Source: Pseudorhodobacter sp. PARRP1
GTDB taxonomy: Bacteria; Pseudomonadota; Alphaproteobacteria; Rhodobacterales; Rhodobacteraceae
Direction: 5' to 3'
Length of the DNA: 64,000 bases
Assembly: GCA_002256245.1 (NCBI GenBank)
Contig: NKIU01000001.1
Coordinates: forward strand, 1 to 64,000
A program made the position numbers and the translations under genes. A model generated the notes under the pieces. That model made no database searches, was not told the origin of the DNA, and worked only from the letters and a program-made list of their open reading frames with translations. This document shows, one piece after another, positions 35,482-44,588 of the stretch; the stretch's first letter is position 1, and each line of letters begins with the position of its first letter.

Positions 35482-37062
35482 GTGCACAGTCGAATTGCGA
35501 TCGTGGGCACTGGCCCCACCGGTATCTATGCGTTCAAAGCGCTGAGTGAAAAGCTGCCCGGCGCGGAATTTGCGCTGTTTGAGCGTGGCTGCGAGGCCGG
35601 GGTGGGCATGCCCTATTCGGCAGAAAGCGCCAGCCGTTACATGCTTGCCAATATCGCCAGCATCGAAATTCCGGCCGTCACCACCACCTATCTGGAGTGG
35701 TTGAAGGCTTTGCCAGACGGGCGCCTGCACCGCTATGATCTGACACATCAAGACCTGCACGACCGCTTGTTCACGCCCCGGCTGCTGCTGGGCGAATACT
35801 TCCGTGAGCAGTTTCAGGCGTTGTGCGACCGTGCCACCCGCCACGGCGCGCAGGTCTCAGTGTCCGAGCAGACTGCTGTCACCGACGTGATCCTGCAAGG
35901 CGATCACGTCTATCTGCTGACCCAGAACGCCGCCACCCACGCTGAACACCGCGCGGGGCCGTTTGACCGCGTGGTGCTGGCGACCGGTCATGACTTTCCC
36001 GATGAAGACGAGGCGACGCGGCGGTATTTCCCAAGCCCATGGTCGGGTCTGATACAGGCCGATATTCCAGCAGTGCGGGTTGGCATCATGGGCACGTCGC
36101 TGTCGTCGATTGATGCGGCGATGGCGGTGGTCAATCAACATGGCCGCTTTCGCGCCAAGGGCGACGATCTGACGTTTGAGACTCATGCCACCGGCTTGCA
36201 CATCACCCTGATGTCGTGGACGGGGATATTGCCCGAGGCCGATTTCTATTGCCCCCTGCCCTATCTGCCGCTGGCCGTGATGACCGATGCGGCGGTCGCG
36301 CGCGCCGCCAAAACCAGCGCCCCGCTGGATGCGATGTTCGCACTGTTGCAGGCCGAAATCACCCAAGCCGACCCCGATTACGCCGACAAGATCGGGCTGA
36401 GCGACCTGACCGCCGACACGTTCGAACCTGCCTATTTCGCCACCCGCCTTGGCCAAGACCCGTTTCGCTGGGCGCGCAAGAATTTGGCCGAGGTCGAGCG
36501 CAACAAGGCAAACAAGGTCACTGTGGCATGGCGCTATGCCTTGTTGCGGATGCACGAGAAGTTTGAAGAAATTGTGCCGCATCTGAACGACGCCGACCGG
36601 GCGCGGTTTGACGATGGCTTGAAAACCGTGTTCGTCGATAACTACGCGGCGGTGCCATCGGAATCGATCCGCCGCTTGCTGGCGCTGCGCGATGCGGGCG
36701 TGTTGTCGGTGATGGGTTTGGGGGAAGATTACAAGCTGGATCACACGCCCGAAGGCACGGTGATCGTGGCGCATGGCGCTGTGCACAGGTTTGATGTGTT
36801 CATTGATGCGCGCGGGCAAAAGCCTTTGACCAGCAAGGATATTCCGTTTCCATCCTTGCGCGCGGCGGTGCTTGCGGCAGGGCAGGACATCCCCGAAACC
36901 GACGCGCAGTTTTGTCTGACGGGCGTTCCGGGTTACGCGGGCCGGGTGTATCTTGCGGCCCTGCCGTGGCTGATGCACGACCGCCCCTTCGTGCAAGGCA
37001 TCACCGCCAGCGCCGAGATGGCGGAAACGCTGGCAGAAGCGCAGCCCGCCGAAGCTGCGTGA
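35482..37062 (+). CDS. FAD/NAD(P)-binding protein (uncharacterised)
   Basis: A 526-residue protein with an N-terminal dinucleotide fold, IAIVGTGPTGIYAFKAL (about 5-21), and a second region FDRVVLATGHDFP (about 154-166) with the ATG motif typical of two-dinucleotide flavoproteins. It belongs to the large FAD-NAD(P)-binding group (PF13454-like) with no known reaction. No membrane helix or signal peptide is seen. The start is GTG at 35482 after AAAGGTGGG. It lies about 70 bp after the amide operon on the same strand and could be its eighth gene, but I see no overlap and no terminator to decide. Confidence 0.72.
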   Translation: MHSRIAIVGTGPTGIYAFKALSEKLPGAEFALFERGCEAGVGMPYSAESASRYMLANIASIEIPAVTTTYLEWLKALPDGRLHRYDLTHQDLHDRLFTPRLLLGEYFREQFQALCDRATRHGAQVSVSEQTAVTDVILQGDHVYLLTQNAATHAEHRAGPFDRVVLATGHDFPDEDEATRRYFPSPWSGLIQADIPAVRVGIMGTSLSSIDAAMAVVNQHGRFRAKGDDLTFETHATGLHITLMSWTGILPEADFYCPLPYLPLAVMTDAAVARAAKTSAPLDAMFALLQAEITQADPDYADKIGLSDLTADTFEPAYFATRLGQDPFRWARKNLAEVERNKANKVTVAWRYALLRMHEKFEEIVPHLNDADRARFDDGLKTVFVDNYAAVPSESIRRLLALRDAGVLSVMGLGEDYKLDHTPEGTVIVAHGAVHRFDVFIDARGQKPLTSKDIPFPSLRAAVLAAGQDIPETDAQFCLTGVPGYAGRVYLAALPWLMHDRPFVQGITASAEMAETLAEAQPAEAA

Positions 37063-37164
37063 CGTCCACGCGGGTTTTCCGCGATAGCTTTCTGCAATGC
37101 AGCGGAACCGGCGGCGGCCCCGCACGTTGGAAGATCGCACATTTCAAAAAGGGACGCCGCCACC

Positions 37165-39237
37165 ATGTTGGATCAGCCAAAGCAGACTGCCGCATTCGAT
37201 CTGTCTGCCGCGCGCAGCGACACGCTTGGGGCGGTGGCCGATGCGCAGGGCACCAATTTCGCGCTGTTTTCGGAACATGCGACGCGGGTCGAGCTTTGCC
37301 TTTACGATGCCTCGGGCCAGCTTGAAACGCAGCGGCTTGATCTGCCCGCGATGGAGGGCGGCATTTGGTATGGCTATCTTCCGGGCATCGGGCCGGGGCA
37401 GGCTTATGGCTACCGGGTGCATGGCCCGTTTGAACCAGAACAGGGCCACCGCTTTAACCCCGCCAAACTGGTGCTGGACCCCTATGCGATGGAACTTATC
37501 GGCGATCTGGTGTGGGATGATGCGCTGTTTGGCTATCCGGTGGGCGGGTCTGATACCGACCTCGACACCCGAGACTCAGGCCCCTTCATGCCCAAATGCG
37601 TCGTCGCCGACCCGACTTTTGATTGGGACGCCGAAAAGGCGCTGAACCATGCCTGGGAAGATACCGTGATCTATGAGGCGCATGTCAAAGGCTTGACGCA
37701 ACGGCACCCAGACGTGCCAGAGGCTGATCGCGGCACCTTTGCGGGCCTTGCCAGCGATGCGGTGATCGCGCATCTGCACCGGGTTGGTGCGACGGCAATC
37801 GAGTTATTGCCGATCCACGGCTTTTTGCAAGACCGCCATCTGGTGGAAAAGGGCCTGTCAAACTATTGGGGCTACAACACAATTTCCTTCTTTGCCCCGA
37901 ACCGCCCCTATCTGAAATCCGGCTACATCCGCGAAGTCAAACAGGCGATCCGCCGCTTTCACGCCGCGGGCATCGAGGTGATTTTGGATGTGGTCTATAA
38001 CCACACCGCCGAAGGCAACGAACTTGGGCCGACCTTGTCCTTCCGCGGCATCGACAATGCCAGCTATTACCTGCTGTCACCCGACAATCCCCGGCACGGC
38101 TTTGACACCACCGGCACCGGCAATACGCTGAACATCGCGCATCCGATGGTGCTGCGCATGGTGCTGGACAGCCTGCGCTATTGGGTCGAGGCGATGCATG
38201 TCGATGGCTTCCGTTTTGATCTGGCCTCAACGCTTGGGCGCGAGCCTTCGGGCTTTGAACGCGAGGGCGCGTTTTTCAGTGCAATCCGGCAAGACCCGGT
38301 GCTTTCGAAGGTCAAACTGATCGCCGAGCCGTGGGATATTGGCGAGGGTGGCTATCAGGTGGGCGGCTTTCCGTGGCCGTTCCGCGAATGGAACGACAAG
38401 GCGCGCGACGATATGCGGGCGTTCTGGCGGCGCGACAGCGGGCTTGCACCACAACTCTCGCAACGGCTACTGGGCTCTCCTGTGCAGTTCAACCATTCCA
38501 ACCGCCCGGCGACATCTTCGGTGAATTTTCTGGCGGCCCACGATGGTTTCACGCTGGCCGACACCGTGGCCTACGATGGCAAGCACAATGAAGCGAACGG
38601 CGAAGACGGCGCGGATGGCCATTCGAACAATCTGTCGCATAATCTGGGTGCCGAGGGCCCAACCGAGGATGCAGGCATCCTTGAGGCCCGCCGCCGCCGG
38701 GTGCGGGGGATGCTGGCCACTCTGGCGCTGTCGCAGGGGGTTCCGATGCTCCTTGCAGGCGATGAATTTGGCCAGACTCAAGGCGGCAACAACAACGCCT
38801 ATTGTCAGGACAATGAAACCACCTGGCTTGGCTGGGACAAGGCAGATCAGGGTCTGATCGCCGCCGTCAGCGACCTGATGGCGTTCCGCAAAGAAACCGG
38901 GCTGTCACGCGCGGGATTTGCGCAAGGTGATGGCGACGCGGGCGATGCGATGATCGCGCGCTGGCTGCATCCGCGTGGCGGTGCGATGAACGACGACGAC
39001 TGGCAGGCCGAAGGCGCATCTTGCGTGATGGTGCAACTGACCCGGCCCGCGCAGCCCGACCTGCTGATCTGCCTCAACGCAGCCGACCGCATGACCGTGG
39101 CGCTGCCCGAGGGCGCATGGATCAAGCGGATTGACACCACGCAGACCCCGGTGCGGGTGCAACAGGCGGCAGAGGGCGCGGTCGAGGTGGATTGGCAGTC
39201 GGTGACGGTTTTTGAAGCCAGCCACCCGCCCGCGTGA
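37165..39237 (+). CDS. glgX: Glycogen debranching enzyme GlgX
   Basis: A 690-residue isoamylase-type GH13 enzyme. A CBM48-like N-terminal domain (about 20-125) precedes the catalytic barrel: DVVYNHTAEG (about 273-282), GFRFDLAST with the nucleophile Asp (about 350-358), AEPWD with the general acid Glu (about 388-392) and AAHDGFTLADTV (about 456-467). It cleaves alpha-1,6 branches of phosphorylase-trimmed glycogen. The other glg genes are not in the window, although they often cluster. An AAAAAGG ribosome binding site precedes the ATG. Confidence 0.95.
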   Translation: MLDQPKQTAAFDLSAARSDTLGAVADAQGTNFALFSEHATRVELCLYDASGQLETQRLDLPAMEGGIWYGYLPGIGPGQAYGYRVHGPFEPEQGHRFNPAKLVLDPYAMELIGDLVWDDALFGYPVGGSDTDLDTRDSGPFMPKCVVADPTFDWDAEKALNHAWEDTVIYEAHVKGLTQRHPDVPEADRGTFAGLASDAVIAHLHRVGATAIELLPIHGFLQDRHLVEKGLSNYWGYNTISFFAPNRPYLKSGYIREVKQAIRRFHAAGIEVILDVVYNHTAEGNELGPTLSFRGIDNASYYLLSPDNPRHGFDTTGTGNTLNIAHPMVLRMVLDSLRYWVEAMHVDGFRFDLASTLGREPSGFEREGAFFSAIRQDPVLSKVKLIAEPWDIGEGGYQVGGFPWPFREWNDKARDDMRAFWRRDSGLAPQLSQRLLGSPVQFNHSNRPATSSVNFLAAHDGFTLADTVAYDGKHNEANGEDGADGHSNNLSHNLGAEGPTEDAGILEARRRRVRGMLATLALSQGVPMLLAGDEFGQTQGGNNNAYCQDNETTWLGWDKADQGLIAAVSDLMAFRKETGLSRAGFAQGDGDAGDAMIARWLHPRGGAMNDDDWQAEGASCVMVQLTRPAQPDLLICLNAADRMTVALPEGAWIKRIDTTQTPVRVQQAAEGAVEVDWQSVTVFEASHPPA

Positions 39238-39313
39238 CCGCGCAGGCGGCTTGCAGCGTGGGTGATCGGGGTTCGCTTGGGTGCCTTGATTTGGCCGTGG
39301 GTTCGCGCCTGCG

Positions 39314-41569
39314 TCAGTCTAAATCTTTCTGCTGGGCACCCTCTGGCAGCGGTGCTGTCAGGCAACATTCAAGCCCCTGCGGGTGGTAATCCAGCTGCAC
39401 CTGGCCCGCGAAATCTGCCGCAAGCACGGTCTTGACCAGCACGCTGCCAAAACCTTTGCGGGTGGGCGGCGCTACCTCTGGCCCGGCAGACTCGGTCCAG
39501 CGCCAGATCAGCGACGGGGTGCCGTCGGCTGCCAACGGGGTCGCCCATTCAATCCGCACCAGGCCCTGCGGCACCGAAAGTGCGCCGTATTTCAAGGCGT
39601 TGGTGCCCAACTCATTTGCCGCCAATGCCATGGAAAGCGCCATACTGGGGCTAAGCGCCACCGGCGGCCCCGAGATTTCGATTTGCTGGGTCGGGAAAAT
39701 CGCGATCGTGTTGGTCAGCACCTCGTGCAGCGAGGCGGCGGTCCAGCGCGTATCGGTCAGAATATCATGCGCTTTTGACAGCGCGCGCAGGCGCTCATTC
39801 AGCACCGTGCGCCCGGTCGCAATATCGGTGTTGCGCAGGGTTTGCGTGGCGATGGCCGAGACCATCGTCAGAATGTTCTTGATGCGATGCTCCAACTCGT
39901 GCGCCAGCATCTTTTGCCGTTCTTCGGAATCCTTGCGCGCGGTGATGTCCTGCATCACCCCGAACATCTTGATCGGCTTGCCCTTTTCGTCATGCACAAA
40001 GTCGATGCTGCGCGACAGCCAGCGTGTCTGGCCGGTATCGGGGCGTCGGATGCGGTATTCGACGCTGGGCTGCGCCGTGCCATCGCGGCGCGTTTCGGCG
40101 GTCGAGCGAACATCTTTGTATTCGCGCAACACCAACGCCTCGAGCGTGCTGATGTGCACGCTTTCGCAGGCGGGAAGACCCCATATCTTCCAGAAATCGT
40201 CGCTGCCATAGACAAGGCCGCTGGCGATATCCAACTCTAACGAGCCGATGCCGGCGGCCTTTTGCGACAGTTGCAGCCGCCGCTCGCTTTCGGCCAGTTT
40301 GCGCGCGGTCAGCTTTTGGTCGTCAATGTCGGTGTTGCTGCCGATCCATTGCCCGATGTGCCCGTCAGGGCTGCGGATCGGCACGGCGCGGGCGATGTGC
40401 CAGCGATATGCGCCATCGCTTCGGCGCAGGCGAAACTCGGTCTCAAAGGCTTGCTCACCCGACACCGCACTGATCCAGGCTTCGGAGGCTTTGGCAATGT
40501 CGTTGGGGTGCACCATCGCGGCCCAGCCCATGCCATCAAATGCGCCGGGCGCGGCACCAGAATAGTGGTAAACCTGCGGGCTGAACCAGGTCATCAGACC
40601 ATCGGGGCCGGATGTCCAGATTTGGTTGGGCATCGCTTCTGCAAAAGTGCGGAACTGCGCTTCGCTTTGGCGCAGGGCCTTTTCGGCGTGATGGCGCTCG
40701 GTCACATCCGCGCCTTGAATAAAGATGCCCATCACCGCCCCATCGGGGTTGCTGACCGGCTGATAGACCAAATCAATCAGGCGCTGTTGTTTGGGGCTGC
40801 CGGGCGTCAGTTGCAACAAAGCGGGCTGTGCCGTGGCCACAACGGTTTCACCCGTGCGGTAAATGCGGTCAAGGGTCGCGATGAAGTCCTGATCCTCGGC
40901 GTCGGGAAAGGCTGTGCGCGCGGGCAGGCCCACCACATCGCGGTGCCCCACCAACTGCCGATGCGCGGCATTGGTCAACTCAAAGCGGTGATCGGGGCCG
41001 CTCATCAGCGCCATGAACCCCGGAGCCTGTTCAAACATCTGGCGCTGCCGGTCGCGCTCGCTGGCGCGCCAACGCTCCGCCGCCACTTTCTCGGTGGTCT
41101 CAACCACAACCGCGATCACCCCGGCGGGTATGCCGTCTTCGTCCAGAACCGGCGAGTAATCGAGATTCATCCACACCTGTTCGGGCTTGCCCGAGCGCAA
41201 CAGCGTCATCTCCTGATCCCGGAAGGCAAGTGTGCCGCCGCCCAGACAAACGGCCATGACGTGATCGTTGAAAGTTGCAACCTCGGGCCAACCCTCGCGC
41301 ACATTGGCGCCCAAAAGCTTGGGATGCCGGTTTGCCGCGAACACCGCATAAGCGTCGTTATAGATCATCACGCCCGCAGCGCCCCACAGCAAGATGATCG
41401 GCACTTGCGAGCGCAGCATGATCGAAACCGAGGTTTTCAAAGACTGCCGCCAAGACCGGATCGGGCCCAGCGGTGTGGCGGCCCAATCATGTGCCGCAAT
41501 CAATGCGCCCACCGCGCCGCCCCCCCTCAGAAAGGCATGATCACAAGCTTGGTCTGCGGCAACCGACAT
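39314..41569 (-). CDS. Multi-PAS HWE-family histidine kinase
   Basis: A 751-residue sensor. An N-terminal PAS-like domain (about 30-160; DWAATPLGPIRSWRQS) is followed by three more PAS/PAC units (about 170-300, 303-420 and 425-540). The C-terminal kinase is of the HWE/HisKA_2 type: phospho-acceptor His in AHELEHRIKNIL, N box NELGTNALKYGAL and the WRWTES motif. There are no membrane helices, so it senses a cytoplasmic cue. Such kinases include light (LOV-like) sensors, but no NCRFLQ-type flavin-Cys motif is present. No response regulator is adjacent. It is convergent with glgX. Confidence 0.9.
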   Translation of the reverse strand: MSVAADQACDHAFLRGGGAVGALIAAHDWAATPLGPIRSWRQSLKTSVSIMLRSQVPIILLWGAAGVMIYNDAYAVFAANRHPKLLGANVREGWPEVATFNDHVMAVCLGGGTLAFRDQEMTLLRSGKPEQVWMNLDYSPVLDEDGIPAGVIAVVVETTEKVAAERWRASERDRQRQMFEQAPGFMALMSGPDHRFELTNAAHRQLVGHRDVVGLPARTAFPDAEDQDFIATLDRIYRTGETVVATAQPALLQLTPGSPKQQRLIDLVYQPVSNPDGAVMGIFIQGADVTERHHAEKALRQSEAQFRTFAEAMPNQIWTSGPDGLMTWFSPQVYHYSGAAPGAFDGMGWAAMVHPNDIAKASEAWISAVSGEQAFETEFRLRRSDGAYRWHIARAVPIRSPDGHIGQWIGSNTDIDDQKLTARKLAESERRLQLSQKAAGIGSLELDIASGLVYGSDDFWKIWGLPACESVHISTLEALVLREYKDVRSTAETRRDGTAQPSVEYRIRRPDTGQTRWLSRSIDFVHDEKGKPIKMFGVMQDITARKDSEERQKMLAHELEHRIKNILTMVSAIATQTLRNTDIATGRTVLNERLRALSKAHDILTDTRWTAASLHEVLTNTIAIFPTQQIEISGPPVALSPSMALSMALAANELGTNALKYGALSVPQGLVRIEWATPLAADGTPSLIWRWTESAGPEVAPPTRKGFGSVLVKTVLAADFAGQVQLDYHPQGLECCLTAPLPEGAQQKDLD

Positions 41570-41734
41570 GCGTGGGCATCCCTTTGTGCATGGGCATCCA
41601 TGTCTGGAAGACCTATCACTTTATCGGGAGCACAGAGTTTAGCAAAGTCTAAAAACGGGTGACGCGAAGTCAGGTGCTGGCGTCGCAATACCCCATCTGC
41701 GGCGCAGCATCCATCGGTGTGATCGCAACCTCAC

Positions 41735-42904
41735 TCAACTGGATTTTGACAAAAAGAACCGCAGCATCTGCGCCGAAGCATCCGGGCCTTTGGCGTCGGT
41801 ATAAGACCCCGCGACCCGGCCGCCCGACCATGCGTGCCCCGCGCCTTCGATCATCCACAACTCGACAATCACCGCGCCATCGGCTTGGGCAAAGGCGCTG
41901 CGGGTGTAGGTGCGGCCACGCACCGCGCTTTTGATCACCTTGGCAGGGCGATCTGCCCCGCCCACGGCAGCCGCCACGATGGCATCGGCGTTGGACGGAT
42001 GCACCGTGCGGTCGGCGTCACCCTGAAACACGATCCGCCGCACAGGCGCAGATGGCGGCGAAACCGCCACCGGCGCGCCTGCGCCAACCGCGCCGTTGCG
42101 CATCGCAAGCATCGCCGACAGCACATCACGCGCCGCACCGCGCGCCAGCCCGGAATGAATGCCCGCCGCCGCATAAAGATCGGGGTAAACATCGGCCAGT
42201 GTCGCGGCCATCGCCCCGCCTGCCGACAGGCCCGCCACGAACACCCGCTCGCGGTCAAGGCCGAAGTCTTTCGTCAGCTTGCGCGTCAATCCGGCAAGGA
42301 TGGCAGGCTCGCCCGCGTCGCGTTGCTGGTCACCGGGTTTGAACCAGTTCCAGCAGGCGGCGGCGTTGTGGCTGTTGGTCTGCGCCGCATAAGCGACCGC
42401 CAGACCGTGCTTTTCGGCCAGCGCGTTCATATGGGTGCCAACAGCGAAATCGTCGGGGTTCTGGCTGCATCCGTGCAACATCACGATCAGCCCCTGCGGC
42501 TGCTTGGGATGGCGCGCGGGCAGATACAACTTGTAACCCCGCGATCCGGCGGCGCAGCGGTAGGTGCGGCTGACAAACTGCGCGCCCTGTGGAACAGGTG
42601 GCGCGCCCACCCGCGCCTTGGGCCGGCCCGCCGCAGCCGGGATCATCGCACCCGGCATCAAAGATTGCATCGCGCGCAACTGGTTCATCACCGTGCCAAG
42701 CGATTGGCCGATCTTTGGCACCGCAGGTTTGCGCGGTTTCGCCTTGGGCTTTGCGGCCTTTGCTGGCACGGCAGAGGGCAGCGATGCCTGCATCAATCCG
42801 GCCATCATTTTCTGAACCGAGCGCGCGGTCTTGCCCAGCTTTGGCGGCCGCATCAACCGACTTGCCCGGCGCAAGGCCGCCTTGAAACTATGTGCCATAC
42901 GCAT
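41735..42904 (-). CDS. PHB-depolymerase-family esterase
   Basis: A 389-residue alpha/beta hydrolase. A basic, Ala/Lys/Pro-rich N-terminal region (about 1-105) lacks a signal peptide and leads into the catalytic domain. This has the oxyanion loop MLHGCSQN (about 142-149), the nucleophile Ser227 in GLSAGGAM, an Asp in FQGDADRTVHPSN and a His near GAGHAWSGG. It matches the LpqC/esterase-PHB family acting on short polyhydroxyalkanoates, feruloyl or acetyl esters. The N-terminal stretch could bind intracellular PHB granules, by analogy with amphipathic granule-bound enzymes. That is inference. Confidence 0.85.
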   Translation of the reverse strand: MRMAHSFKAALRRASRLMRPPKLGKTARSVQKMMAGLMQASLPSAVPAKAAKPKAKPRKPAVPKIGQSLGTVMNQLRAMQSLMPGAMIPAAAGRPKARVGAPPVPQGAQFVSRTYRCAAGSRGYKLYLPARHPKQPQGLIVMLHGCSQNPDDFAVGTHMNALAEKHGLAVAYAAQTNSHNAAACWNWFKPGDQQRDAGEPAILAGLTRKLTKDFGLDRERVFVAGLSAGGAMAATLADVYPDLYAAAGIHSGLARGAARDVLSAMLAMRNGAVGAGAPVAVSPPSAPVRRIVFQGDADRTVHPSNADAIVAAAVGGADRPAKVIKSAVRGRTYTRSAFAQADGAVIVELWMIEGAGHAWSGGRVAGSYTDAKGPDASAQMLRFFLSKSS

Positions 42905-43062
42905 TTCCTTAAAATATCGCCGCCCGGTCGATCAGGGCAACAAAGACTGTCAATTCAATTTACAACATCAGCCAGAAGCCTGATTTAAGCGTTTGCAAAG
43001 GTCAATGTCTTTGGCCCAAGACGCCCCTGCTATAACACAATATGTATGACACTTTAACCGCA

Positions 43063-43098
43063 TGACAATGGGGCCACAGCAAAGCGGCCCCATTGTCA
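43063..43098 (-). terminator. Terminator after the glycine-zipper gene
   Basis: Perfect 13-bp arms (TGACAATGGGGCC, 43063-43075; GGCCCCATTGTCA, 43086-43098) flank a 10-base loop, 24 bp beyond the stop of the leftward gene. The U-run is poor, so strength is uncertain. Confidence 0.6.
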
Positions 43099-43122
43099 CG
43101 ATTTAGCGGGTCACCGCGATTT

Positions 43123-43755
43123 TCAGAACCCCATCGGCGGTTCAAGCGGGCGGGTTGCGCGCAGGCGGGCCAGACGCTCTTCTTCGGTTTCTTCCGAACG
43201 CCAGCCCTCTGCCTCATACCCGATGCGGCGATCTTCAAGCGAGCGCGAGGGCGTGTTGTCCAAGGCCGTGACCACCGCGTTGCGATGCTCTTCAGGGAAG
43301 CGCACGCTGACGGCCACACCGCCACGGCGGATGGCTTCGGAAAACACCGGCGCGTCCTCTTCGGACAGACCCAGATCCACAATCGCACCCACGGCACCAC
43401 CCGCCAGCGCGCCACCGATGGCACCGACAGCCGTGGCCGCCAGCCAACCGGCAGCAACCACCGGGCCGACACCCGGAATGGCCAGCAGACCCAGACCGGC
43501 AAGCAAGCCGCCGCCACCGCCAATCACCGCACCGATGCCTGCACCGGTTGAGGTGCCAGAGGCATCAGCTTCGGTGTTGACCGTGACGACACGGCCCGTC
43601 ACCGCATCGCGCTGGATCACGCCCTGATCATAATCGCGAAAGCCTTCGTCGCCGATCAAGGACACATCAACGCCCGGCAGTCCCAGCGCGCTGACATTCG
43701 ACATCGCGGCTTGCGCGGTGATATAGTCGTCGTAAACTCTTGTTGTTACAGGCAT
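43123..43755 (-). CDS. Glycine-zipper stress-type protein
   Basis: A 210-residue protein with no known enzymatic motif. An N-terminal alpha/beta part (VTTRVYDDYITAQAAMSNV, about 3-21) resembles the start of heat-induced YflT-like or general-stress domains. A long Gly/Ala-rich hydrophobic block (about 68-128; AGIGAVIGGGGGLLAGLG, VGAIGGALAGGAVGAIV) looks like one or two membrane hairpins. The acidic or basic tail ends PLEPPMGF. The start at 43755 has GGAGATAACT immediately upstream. Related proteins are often induced by osmotic or general stress. It sits next to an EF-hand-like secreted protein and a catalase. Confidence 0.68.
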   Translation of the reverse strand: MPVTTRVYDDYITAQAAMSNVSALGLPGVDVSLIGDEGFRDYDQGVIQRDAVTGRVVTVNTEADASGTSTGAGIGAVIGGGGGLLAGLGLLAIPGVGPVVAAGWLAATAVGAIGGALAGGAVGAIVDLGLSEEDAPVFSEAIRRGGVAVSVRFPEEHRNAVVTALDNTPSRSLEDRRIGYEAEGWRSEETEEERLARLRATRPLEPPMGF

Positions 43756-43793
43756 AGTTATCTCCAATTCTGCTATGGTTTGCGCGCGTGCCT

Positions 43794-44279
43794 TCAGGCT
43801 TTCGGCATGGTGACGACGTTGCCCTTATAGTCCACAGCAACCGAGACCGCGGCGCCGTCCACCTTGCCGGTGCCGCGCCACACGCCCTTGTCATCCAGCG
43901 TCAGCGCCGACACTTCCGTGACATTCCACGCGACGGCGCGGTCACGGGCCTGCTCTTCGGTAAAGCTGTTCGCGCCTTCAAACGGTGCGCCTTCTTCCGG
44001 AGTTTTCTGCGCCCAACTGTCCGAGCCGCACATCTCAAGGAAGGCGGCCTTGCTGATGCCGCTGGCTTCGGGCGTCATCGCATCAACGCGGGCACGGGCG
44101 AATTCGCGCGGCGCTTCGGCATCGGTCAGATAGCCGTTGGCATCGGTGTCCAAAGCGGTGAACTGCGCGTCGCAATCCCCAGCCGCCGCCGGTGCCATCG
44201 TTTCGGTTTGTGCAAACGCGGTGCCGCCCAGTGTCACGGCGACGGCCGCGCCCAGCACAGTTGCTTGAAATCCACGCAT
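43794..44279 (-). CDS. Secreted EF-hand-like protein
   Basis: A 161-residue protein with a signal peptide (MRGFQATVLGAAVAVTLGG, cleaved near AFA-Q24). LDTDANGYLTDAEA (about 43-56) has the spacing of a single EF-hand calcium loop. The C-terminal 55 residues (VTEVSALTLDDKGVWRGTG, VSVAVDYKGNVVTMP) look like a small beta domain related to PRC-barrel or YpeB-type folds. The start at 44279 has AAGGAGG directly before it. The gene is 38 bp upstream of the glycine-zipper gene on the same strand. Function unknown; periplasmic. Confidence 0.7.
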   Translation of the reverse strand: MRGFQATVLGAAVAVTLGGTAFAQTETMAPAAAGDCDAQFTALDTDANGYLTDAEAPREFARARVDAMTPEASGISKAAFLEMCGSDSWAQKTPEEGAPFEGANSFTEEQARDRAVAWNVTEVSALTLDDKGVWRGTGKVDGAAVSVAVDYKGNVVTMPKA

Positions 44280-44588
44280 GATGTTCCTCCTTGCAATGAT
44301 GAGGCGCGATGATCCCTCGCGCCTGCTCAGGTAATAAGCAAACACAGCGGCACAGATTAAGTTCCGGGCGATTTTAGATCAAATCAACCGCAGGTAATGA
44401 ACGGCGGTTTTTTGCTGATTTCAGCAATTCGCTGACCCAAAAAATTGACAGGCTTATGGTTTTAACGCGCCAGCACCGCGCAAAAAGCCGGGGCGCTCAG
44501 ATCATTTGATCCGAACGCCGCCGACACGTAAGCCACAACATTCCATCGCAAAGCCAACCCGCCCCAATCAGGGGCAGGAATCGCTCGC
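44280..44588. other. Intergenic gap upstream of EF-hand gene
   Basis: About 310 bp between the end of the catalase gene and the EF-hand gene, both leftward. A GCTGATTTCAGC palindrome lies at about 44414-44425 and an AT-richer tract around 44340-44460, which probably holds the promoter for the EF-hand and glycine-zipper genes. No ORF with coding character is seen. Confidence 0.4.
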
